Shown here piece after piece: positions 46,060-56,299 of a DNA stretch of 64,000 bases. A program made the translations under genes and the position numbers. Each line of letters opens with the position of its first letter. Position 1 is the stretch's first letter. Origin of the DNA: Macrotrachela quadricornifera (lineage: Eukaryota > Rotifera > Eurotatoria > Philodinida > Philodinidae); NCBI GenBank assembly GCA_022393335.1, contig JAJEKB010021303.1:620148-684147 (forward strand), written 5' to 3'. Below the pieces are notes generated by a model that searched no databases, was not told where the DNA came from, and saw only the letters and a list, made by a program, of their open reading frames with translations.

Positions 46060-49000
46060 TATATATTCTGATATCATATGTCATTCTTAAAAACGAAGTT
46101 TCAGATTATCTTTTCTTTGAATATCTTCAATTCTGTAAGTATAGAATAACCAAATATTTTGTCTAAAATTATTTTTAATATTTTCGAGAAGATAAGACCT
46201 TAAGAAAAAACACGTTGAGACATTAAAATTCCGTGTTGTTGAAAGAGAAAAAGAAGACTAACAGTGATATCACGAAAAGGTAACTACAATTTTAATCAAA
46301 AGGGTAAAGGTGAGGGTTAACGCTTCTTTATGTACTCATACGCTTTCAAAAAATATCTATCTAAAAGATAAGTTGTAGCTTTTGAACAACATTCAGCTGT
46401 TTATTTCTCAAAACCACTAAAGGTTTCAGTTAATATACACATACCATCATCTTAGTATTCTACACTTTGCTCAAACTGTTTGAACGAAACAAGGAAAATG
46501 ATATCGTGCTTGATTATTCGTTGAATCAAAAAACATATAATGAAAACCACTTTAGATGACACTTGAGCAAAGTAGAAATCGGTTCCAGTCTACTGTTCGC
46601 ATGAGAGGGAAATCATTTCTTCTGTATGAACTAACCATTTATTTATATACATATATAAAGAAGAAAGTTTTTCTATCTGTTCTTTATACCTACGGTTTCC
46701 ATAATAGCTAGCATCACCAAACTTTCCATGGCACTCCTGTAGGACCAGAGAAAGGATGAGATGGGATCGGCGCGACCAATGGGGTAGCAGAGATTGAGTG
46801 AAACTTCACACAGCTTTGATAAACTATGATTTTTCAGGAATTTCCGAAAATTACCTACGGTTTTTAGAGTATTCATCTATTACTACCTTTTTGCGTTAGT
46901 TGTAAGTGTAACGTATGGAAGTAGGCATGAATAAAAAGAAAGACACTTACACTTATACGACATTTGCTGAACTATCGCACTGGAGCGTAGGTGAGTATAT
47001 GCACCAAAGATGGACAACTCTAACTCTGCAGTTTGGTTCTCAAAATAGGGATAAATTTGAAATGGAGTGAAGACGTTATCTGAATAGCATTGAAGTAGCA
47101 TTTTTAAAACAAGTGTAGATTTGGAGCTGTCAATCTATGGTATGTACGGCGGGATATGTTCCAGTGATAGATGCAAAACTTTCAAGTACATCCCTGTCTA
47201 CATTTTCTGTTGTTTTCTACCATGAAAGTTTTCAATATCGATGTTTCTCGATCAACATCGGGTACTCCCTCTAGTCGATGATATGCATTAAATCCTTTAC
47301 TTATATTCAAAGTTAAATGAGGCAACTTATAACATTTTTATATCTATAACTGAAAAACAACGTTTTTTCCTCATTTCTAGTGCTTGCACATGAGCTCAGA
47401 ATCAAAACTGAGTTGTTTAACACTAAGGTTAAATAAAATACACTGTCTTGTCTTCTGATTACACCACATATTCGATAAAATAAAACTACAAAATTGATAA
47501 ATTTATTTTATTTCATATCACCTTTCTCTTAGTCTAAGAAATAAATCATCAAGTTTCTAGTCATTTGTGTGAAATAAAAAGAAATCGAATTTCTACGTAT
47601 CATTTTCTTCTTTTTCAACTTTTAAACGGAACCTAAAAATAGAATACACTTTGTTGCTTGACAATATCATTAGCAAAATTACAGCTTTCTAACTGGTTCC
47701 AATAGAATTCACATCGCTGAAAGCTTCACTAAAAAAGATACCAGAGACGACGAGTGTCACGTGTCAAAAACATCTGATTGATCAAAAGCTACATATCGAA
47801 AACGACTCACCATCTATTTTTATGCCTATGCTCTTTGAACTCTGATGTTCTTTTAACTCTGCCACAATCATAGCCGCAGACACTTTTTTTTTTTTTCATT
47901 TAAAAATGATCTATTTGTTTGTTCATTGATCATGCATATGCATTTGGTAAATCATGAAGTAATTCATGTTTTACATCACTTATTTCATTTATATGACCAT
48001 CAATGGATTATACTCTATTTTAATTAATATCAAATATATTATCATTTAAATAATTATAATTATGTTATTTTAAAAGATGATTAAGTTTTTCGGTGTGATT
48101 TTATATAAAATATCTTTTGATAAATAAATTATGACGATTTAAATTGATTATACCATTAATATTTATCTGTAATCGATCTTAAATTATACTTCATTGACAA
48201 ATATGATTTAAAATAGTAAAATATGAGAATGTTTTGATCGAATTGGTTACGTATTGAAGAAGAAAAAATGTAACACACAATTGTAATTACAAAACGAATA
48301 AATATCTATTTACGTATTATAGGGAACAAGCTCAAGATCAAAATATACATTTTTTTGTTTCTTGATCAACAACAACGGATATTTGTTGAGATCAGGAAAG
48401 ATAAAAGAACAGAAGAAGCAACACATTGACATATATACATATTCCAGGCATGTTGCCAAGACAGAACGAACAAGAAATAGGAAAGGAGAAGGAGTGAAGA
48501 AAAAAATAATGATGGTTGTTTTTTTTGGAAGGATGATAAATGTGTATTCATTCCTATATTCTTTCTCTGACTTATTAATATGTACCGTTGAATAATATAA
48601 TATGATATTGCTATCTATCTATCTATATATATATATTCTTTTTTTAATATTTTTTTAACAATGTGATGGTTTATTAGAATATATAGTTATTAATTAAAGT
48701 TACGAAAATAGATTATTAATCTAGAATAATACTACCATCATTTTATTCTGTATTGCTATTAAATCACATGAAAAGAAGATAAAAAAAGTCACGCTGGTCT
48801 TCTTTATATATCTGTAAGTATTGTTTTAAATAAGTTGTATATTATAACAAAACATTACTACATGAATGAGTATTGAAAAAAAAAGAATATATATTAAAAA
48901 TATATCGTATTATGCAACGAAACATTAATACGTATAGATGGGAATATTCAATAATATCTTGTTCTTATACGAGTCAATGAAGAAACATTTAAACGTATCC

Positions 49001-49886
49001 ATTACAAAATAAATACTGTAAGTGTTGGAATTTTTTAATGTTGAACATAGAGTTGATAATCGTTTTTTTTTCAAATTTAACCCTAATCAAATAACTTCAA
49101 GATGAATTTGGATGAACCTTTTTACATAGAATAAGTTTTTGAATTTATCAAATAGGATGTCGACACAATCAATACAAATTTGTATTTTGAAACATTCATA
49201 GTATTTACTGGCATCAAACTTCTTTTATCTGGTAGTGTTTGGATAGAGCTACGATTTGAATGAATTATTTTAGATTAAGACTTTGAAAGAATTACAGTAT
49301 ATTTACTAATAGATGAGTATGCATAAAAAATGTAATTAGTTACCGATGATTGTGCTACTTAATATCAAGTGTAGTATTTTTCACAGAATGCAAGTTCGTA
49401 TACTTAAAATCTTAAATTATTCTGTGTTTGATTAACCAATTTTGATATGAATCTGTATACTTTCTTTGGATATGTTATGTATCAAAAGTTGGTAACTATG
49501 AAAGACAAATATGATTTTCGGAATCAATGTAACGAGTCGGTTAAATTATTTTTTTCCAGCCGGAATCGATTCGTAGGAGGAACCACAAAAAAAAGGTCAG
49601 AAGAAATACAGGTTACGAATACTATACTTGTTTTGCATATGAATTAACTTTTGAAAGACAACATATCCAAATATAGTGTAAAGAGATGAAAATCGATACA
49701 AAAAGTGGTTCAATTTTCACGATGTAAGTTAATTATGGTAGTGAATGATATGCAACATGGTATAGTTAGCTTTTCAATAGATCACATTGTTTTCAGCAGA
49801 ATAATTTGCCGATAGTGTGTTAGAACAGCTTTAATTGTCGGTCATATATTATTTACTCTTTTCATAGTAGGAAATTATTAAACTAA
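46060..49886. other. AT-rich stretch, no gene seen
   Basis: No recognisable coding exon. It contains a small TATC/TA microsatellite at about 48612-48640 and the exact 21-base repeat 47248-47268 shared with 32224-32244. Open frames of 60-80 codons show no domain. Confidence 0.5.
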
Positions 49887-51740
49887 ATGGCCCAGCAAAT
49901 GATGTCCATCAACAGAAAACGCTTTTCGAACATATGTGTCTCTGAGCTCCGAGAAGCTAATGATCGTCAAATATACAATTATAACAATATGTCCATTCCG
50001 ACACTTGAAGAAGTTACAGAAAGACTGAATCTAATCGTACCAGACCTTAAAAATTATGTTCTTGAAGCCAAAGACAAGTGTACTAGAAACTTGAACGTAA
50101 TGACATTAGACCAGTCGGCAGCAATCTATCTTTACACAATGGACATACCTTTGTTTAGCAAGCTTCATGAAGTTCTTCGAGCTGAAAATCGAAATGCCTT
50201 AAAACCATGGTGGACTTTCTTGAAATTGTTTATTTCGGCACTGGAAAAATTACAATCGATTGAAACTACCGTTTGGCGAGGTGTTAATAAAAATGCCGAC
50301 GCCAATTTTATAGATAACAGTTTAGAATTTTGGTGGAGTATAAATTCATGTTCGAAAAAACGTGATACTGTTAGAAGTTTCATCGGTGAAACTGGCACTC
50401 TATTGTCCATTAATACGCTTCATGGCAAAGATATTTCTTTATACTCCGCGAACAAAGATGAAGAAGAAGTTGTACTTCTGCCTAGAAGTCTCTTGCGAGT
50501 TCGTAGCAAAATGAGGGATATGAAAGATCGTCCGTCAATTATTTATTTGGATGAAGAACGTGAAGAGAGGTAAGAAAAGGTACTGTCTAATCCGTAGAAA
50601 AGATGTTCTGAAATCTATGATGTTGATTGACTTTGGGGATGAACTCCTATAGAATGTTTTAAAATCTTACAAAATGATTTTTCGTTTTGCTTTAACCATG
50701 AAACTTAAACAAGAGTTAAATTTATTGTTCATATTTACTCTAGCCTAGCATCAGTTGAAAGAATAAGTGAAGAAGAAACACCAATATCAAATGCAGAAAA
50801 TATTGAACGACGAAAAATTGCTCTTGTAATTGGCAACAACGAGTACCAAATGAATCCATTGTCATACTGTGTTAATGATGCCATCATTTTGAGCGAAGCA
50901 TTGAAAGAAATTGGATTTTTTGTGACAACAAAAATCAACCTCAATTATATGTCAATGAATAGAGGAATACAAAAATTTATTGCATCTATCAAACCAAATA
51001 ATATTGTTCTCTTTTTTTTTGCTGGTCATAGTATACAATTGGAAGAACAAAACTATATGATTCCATGTGATGAAGAACAAATTGAAGAAGTTAAGTTGGA
51101 AAATAAAGCTATTAATGCACAGCATCTTCTTGAAAGAATCTCCTCCAAAAAACCGTTTGCTATTGTCTATCTTCTCGATTGTTGCCGTGAGTATTTGTTA
51201 CCACATCAAACTATAGGCAAATTTTTGATTAATTCATCGAGAGGCATGGCACACATGGAACCAGTTGTCCATTCGATAATTGTTGTTGCTTCTGAACCTG
51301 GCACAGTGATCAATGATGAAACAATAAACGAACATAATGGAGTTTTCACTCATTATCTACTACAACATATTAGGAAACCTGGAAAAAGTATTCGTCAAAT
51401 AATGACCTTTGTAACAAATGAAATCGCAACTAAAACAAAAACACAGATACTATATGTTACAAGTCGTCTGGAAAAAAGAGAAGTATATTTAGTATCGTCT
51501 GAATGCCAGGAATCACTTTCAAATGCTTTGCTGTCCGGAAGAGAAGAGTCTTCTATCAGTTCGGAAACTAATGGTTAGTATCCATCTCATTATTTTTCAG
51601 TGATCTTCGTCTTATATATTGTTCTCAACTTTGTCTTCATAGAAATAGTTATTGAAAAAATTTAACATATCTATGTGACAGAAAATCAAAAGTCATCAGA
51701 GATCGAAACGAAAAAGAAAACCATCTCTCGATTTTTATAA
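49887..51740 (+). CDS. ADP-ribosyltransferase-caspase fusion protein, about 523 aa
   Basis: Exon 1 49887-50569; intron 50570-50743 (donor GTAAGA, acceptor CTCTAG, phase 2); exon 2 50744-51573; proposed intron 51574-51681 and exon 3 51682-51740, giving 524 codons with stop. If the last intron is not used the protein stops at 51578 (505 aa). Residues 50-205 are an arginine-type ART domain: R in VWRGVN (131), S in WWSINSCS (151) and ExE in KDEEEVVLLP (192/194), so the catalytic triad is intact. Residues 245-450 are a peptidase C14 (caspase/metacaspase-like) fold: IALVIGNNEY, catalytic His in FFFAGHS (323) and Cys in LLDCCRE (about 375). No signal peptide or membrane segment. One protein can thus ADP-ribosylate and probably cleave targets. 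This suggests a death or defence effector. The third exon is the least certain part. Confidence 0.9.
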
Positions 51741-52253
51741 GTGGTGTTTGCATCAATCGGAACTTCAAAAACCGAGTACATCTTTTACTATTCACTAAGT
51801 AAAATCTAATCAATAGAAATATTAGTCAAAATTCTTTTATAAAAAAAAATATTCAATATTGTTTGAATTAAAATCTCGATTTTTGAAATGAACAAGAACA
51901 CTTTCCATTTCTATCAATAAAAATTAAAGCATCATTTTCTTTTAAACTTATCTAAGAACATTTAAACTATAATATAGATGTATATTATTTAGTTAAACAG
52001 AAACACTTCGGTTTACATAATTGAATCAGTGTCATAGAAAGTATGAAAGAATATAGTTCAACGTCATTTTTCTTTTTCTTATTATTTATGATTCAAAAAA
52101 AAGTACTTTTAAGAAAATAGATATATCGATTTCATTCAGTGTATATATTTACTTCAAGTCGGTTTCGATCTCTAGAAATCACCCAGATGACATATATCTA
52201 GATGACAATCTTGCGTGACTAAGTAGTATTCAGTTCGTAGAAATCTAGTTTCG

Positions 52254-52804
52254 ATGTCTTTTTTCTGGTAAACTTGTTCATCATTATTTTGAACTTGATT
52301 TATTATAGTCTTCCATCAAGAAAGTCTGGTATCCAATTTGGTGGATGTGGTGGGGAATTTTTCGATGATTCGTCAATTGGAGGCTTTATAAATTCACATT
52401 ATCTTTGTGGTATAAATATTGGAAGACAAAGAATACCTTTAGAATGGTGTCAATTTCTTTATTCTTCTTCTGATAATTCCGCAAATAATGTGGAATCAGC
52501 ATTGCACGGGGAACGTCAACCAGATAATAACATAGACAATTTCTCTCTCATCGAAAACGATAGAATCAACAAAATTCAAGTTTTAGTTGATGATGAAAAA
52601 CTCAATATAAATGGTAGCGACAGATGGGTTACATTAATTCGAGATATAAGATTCTTCACAACTAATGGACAAATTAGTCAACCAATCACTCATCTTCGAG
52701 GCGAATTATGTACGGAAAAAATCGATGGATATTATGTTGGATATGTCAGTGGAAGATCAGGACTATATGTAGATCAATTACAATTTCATTGGAATCGCAA
52801 CTGA
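52254..52804 (+). CDS. Jacalin-like lectin, 169 aa
   Basis: The main exon 52309-52804 begins after TTTATTATAG in phase 2. A 14-base first exon 52254-52267 (MSFFC) with donor GTAAAC and a 41-bp intron fits in phase and supplies a start, but it is very small. The protein shows the jacalin pattern: FGGCGGEFFDD at the start, GINIGRQRIPLEWCQFLY (strand-turn-strand), NKIQVLVDDE, IRDIRFFTTNGQISQP and the closing GYYVGYVSGRSGLYVDQLQFHW. Jacalin-type domains are three-sheet beta-prisms that bind carbohydrate. The GxxxD-type sugar loop is present as GRSGLYVDQL, though I cannot tell specificity. It sits 0.5 kb after the ART-caspase gene on the same strand; splice phases do not allow a direct fusion of the two, but a missed exon could link them. 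Confidence 0.65.
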
Positions 52805-53835
52805 TGAACTAATACTGATCTTGTGAAGTTTTTTCCAAGGGAGAAACGATGTACTTCAAGTTACAACAAAGTAATATATAAAGTAATGCAAAATAACCTA
52901 AAGGAACTTCAAGTACAAAATACGTTGTTTCTCTTTTGAATCTTTCACTATTTATGATAAACTAAGTGCTAGCGAAAATAGAATTAAATAAAACTGAAAC
53001 AACGATTTGAGAAGAATTATTTAGTCTATCAAGGATAACCTGTAAAATTGATATGCTTTCTTGTTCTGTTTTCTAGTTTAACTTGGCCCAGCGGAGACGA
53101 GTTTTTTTCTGTGTATTTCATCATAAATCAATCTAGATTTCTATTTTATAAAAAATTTTTTATGAAAACGCATCTGTAGAAGTTTTTCAAAGTGTGATAC
53201 AGTTCAACATGCATAGAACCAACTTTTCATCGTTTTTGACATTATAATGGGATGGATTTGGGATCTTTAAATTTTCAGTTATTACGATGAAAACTTATTT
53301 TGTTTCCAGACTCACTAATAGTACAGAAGCAGTTCTATCGTCTAAGTATGCCAGTTTTACTGTCACAATTAGACTATCTGAGAAATGATGTCCGTTTTTT
53401 AAACAAAAACAAAACGAAATATAACAGATTTCAAGGCTCAATTTTTTTGGTGAAAATCGTCGAAAAATCTCTTTTTAACACTTGTCAGACGAAAAATAAG
53501 ATTGGTACCATCGGTCAACAAACTATCTTAGAGATTGCAAAATGTTTGATAATGAATTGGTAGTGTACTTTTGATTTTACAGAGCTTTCTTTATCTTAGT
53601 GAATTTAAACCTTTTCCAACCCGAGGGTGACCGATGGGTGTTTTGGCCGAATTTATTTTTTGTAGTCCTTAAAAAATATGAAAATCTATATTTGATTTAT
53701 ACACTAAACCATAAACTTCTACATACGACGTCAAAATTCCGATTTACCCAGTTTTTCTATGCGAATAATTCCATGATACTATATCAAACTAAATGAAATA
53801 TGTGCTATTTTCCTATCATATATTTTCCTACTATG
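52805..53835. other. AT-rich stretch, no gene seen
   Basis: Open frames of 65-87 codons (53300-53563, 53599-53796) have no recognisable motif. Confidence 0.45.
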
Positions 53836-53839
53836 TATA

Positions 53840-53945
53840 AATTTTCTTGAAAATCTGTTCTACTAATACCTGCCACTTGATAAGCTATATCACTAATAGT
53901 AAAACTACTTATTAATTTCTCTGCTAATTTTGCTATCCTTAGTTA
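53840..53945 (-). pseudogene. Possible AraC-family helix-turn-helix relic
   Basis: On the minus strand one frame reads RIAKLAEKLISS followed by FTISDIAYQVAGISRTDFQ. The spacing R..A..LL.....ISDIAYQVG.....F is that of the second helix-turn-helix of bacterial AraC/XylS regulators, with one extra alanine before the glycine. Stops lie on both sides and the first HTH is not visible. If real, it is a decayed bacterial import; bdelloids are known for horizontal acquisition. It could also be chance. Confidence 0.3.
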
Positions 53946-54276
53946 AACACTGACTATACGCTACTAGTTGAATTTAAAAATCGTTTAACAAGTAAGAAAT
54001 CTGGATTTTGGTAGTTAACTGTTTAAACTCACCCTCACTCTTACCTTCATCCTCCTTAGGCAAACCCAATAATATGGGTAAGAAATTTTTCACAAGGAAT
54101 GTCTAATACATGAGGTTGAAATGCATCTGTAGAAGATCATATATTTATATATGGTTTCTTGAAATTCCTTCAATATTCGTCTATAGGTTTCTTATTTTAT
54201 TCTTGATTAATCTTGTCGAGTTAGCGATATAAAATACGCAAGAAAAACATTATGTATAAAAGAAATGAATGTTCAG

Positions 54277-55807
54277 CTACACTCGTATCTTTTTGTTACT
54301 CTTCGAATTAGTGCTGGTAACTTCGCGCTGATTTCTGATTGCAGTTTGATTTTGAAACCATATATGTTGTGTTGCATTTGAACTTCCGATATTAGATCGT
54401 TCATTAGTGGTATGTGATCGTCTTTCACTTTGAGGATCAGTTTTTCTTTCTTCCAAACTTTTCAAAATAATGAATGCGTGTCGTAACAAAATGTCATCCG
54501 CAATTTTAAATGATTGAATATCATTTGCTGTGACATCAACAGGCCAAAAATCAGACCGAGTAGCAAATTGTTGTAATGGTACGTCGAAACTTAAGTTGAT
54601 ATTTGATGAAACTCGAAGCAGAAGTCTTTTCAACATATTAATCCAACAATCTAGATTTTTTAAACAAGGCGCTATTGCTATATTTCCTGTTGTCATCTCA
54701 ATAAACTGATCCATATGATAACTTTCTTCATCAACTGAAAGCAATAATGATCCTCGTAAATCTTTTTCAATATGATTTCGTAGAATTTTCTCGAATGCGA
54801 TTTCTTCTAACAATTGATAGAAGTCAACAATATATACTAGATCGATAGTCGACAAATTCGAATCTTGAAACAATTTATCAGTAAGACTCATTTTAGAACG
54901 AACGTGTTGTTCAATAAATGTTTTAATTGTAAGTGTACGCATAGATTTACGTTCACAATGTCGTATATATGTAAAAATCTGATCGAGTGAACCAAGATAA
55001 TTAAGAATATCGTCATTTGGAATAGTATCAATTAATTTTTGTAGTTCATTTCGTTTCTTCTCAGGCAATAACTTTTGTTCACTATTCCTACGAACATCAG
55101 TAATTAATGAAGCATTTTCTTCATAAAATTCAAATTGATAATTCAAAAATTGTATTCTATCTGTATCAATCAAGGGCAAACAACTAATTTTTTCACGAAT
55201 CATGAATTCAATTTCTTCAAAATCATAAATTATATCTTTACCCATTTCATATTCATAGTTGACGACTGATGCATCATCCAGCAATTTTCTATTGATCATA
55301 TCTTTGTTCAAACATAGAAGGTGTTTCGGTTGAATAGATTGTAATGGAACAACTGATGGATGAACTCTTTTATCCGTTGCACTAGAATTCATAATTTCGT
55401 AAAATTGTTGAACAATCTTATTTTGTAAATTACTGATCGTTTTGATACAAGCAATTAATAGCAGACTATTAGGATCTTTTGAAGAATTTATAAATAATTT
55501 CGCTATTTCTGTTCTTTGTTTAAATTCTTCTGATGGATACTTATGTTCAAATTTAATTTTTTCTGAATCTAAACAAACCTCTTTTAAACTAAGTTGATAC
55601 CATGCTTCAATAAAATCATTGTATAACTTTAATGCCATTGTTTTATCTGAATCTTTAAATAAAACTTCATTAATCATTTTCTTCTCTGCATTTTTACGCG
55701 TTATTCGATAATTGAATTTTTGATTGAGATAATTAACAAATGTGATTATTGGATGTAGATATCGAATATTTTCATAATCATCAGATTGTTTGATGTTAGA
55801 GAGCACT
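54277..55807 (-). CDS. RNF213/mysterin-like C-terminal region, 509 aa
   Basis: A 1.5-kb open exon that begins after a splice acceptor (ATGTTAG) rather than at an ATG. The order of segments resembles the region after the RING finger of the giant AAA+ E3 ligase RNF213: NIRYLHPIITFVNYLNQKFN, YNDFIEAWYQL, KHLLCLNKD, KDIIYDFEEIEFMIREKI, then IPNDDILNYLGSLDQIFTYIR and STIDLVYIVDFYQLLEEIAFEKIL. Neither the AAA+ modules nor the RING lie upstream within the window, although the full protein is about ten times longer. So this is either the last exon of a gene whose remaining exons lie elsewhere, or a 5'-truncated duplicate kept open. The last 40 residues are polar and probably disordered. No internal stop or frameshift, which suggests recent origin or selection. 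Confidence 0.7.
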
Positions 55808-56008
55808 CTAACATAGAGAATTACATTCCTTGTATATGTACATGCGTTACGCGCGTGCTCTATGTAAATGTATGTCTTTTCCTTTCCTTTCTTTTTCGTT
55901 TGTATAACTTCTCTAGCATATCTAGGTCAATCTTTTTTTTTCTCTCTCTTCTTTTCTTCTCTATTTCGTCTATGAGAATGATTGAAATTGTCATATCACG
56001 TTTGCAAA

Positions 56009-56072
56009 GAAGATAAATGACGTCATGTGCATGCACTATGTCATGCGGATACATGACGTCATCTTCTTTCTT
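56009..56072. promoter_or_regulatory. Inverted pair of CRE sites
   Basis: Two perfect TGACGTCA palindromes, 56018-56025 and 56054-56061, sit in a larger inverted repeat (AGAAGAT...TGACGTCATGT on each strand). The pair lies about 210-260 bases upstream of the RNF213-like exon on the minus strand. A TATAAAAG on the plus strand at about 56262 also suggests promoter DNA, but no gene follows on that strand. Confidence 0.4.
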
Positions 56073-56147
56073 TTAATATTAATTTAATATTAAGAAGGAA
56101 ATGTACCCATTATTCTCCTTCTTGTCTTTGTTAAATTTCTTCATAAG

Positions 56148-56176
56148 CAGGAGGGAACCACGCGCTGCCCTCCTGT
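56148..56176. repeat. Short GC-rich hairpin
   Basis: GCAGGAGGG and its near-complement CCCTCCTG enclose an 11-12 base loop rich in CG. Confidence 0.4.
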
Positions 56177-56299
56177 TTGTCTTTGTCTCCTCTCAATTTC
56201 TTTATGTGTTTTCTTTTCTTTTTTTTCTTTTTTGTTGCGTGATCATATTCGAAGTGGTCCTATAAAAGGGATATCTTCGGTTGAATAAAAAAGGAGTTG

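Noticed and set aside
51574..52309. Direct splicing of the ART-caspase exon to the jacalin exon
   Set aside because: Donor phase 1 at 51574 and acceptor phase 2 at 52309 do not match, so a direct junction would shift the frame.
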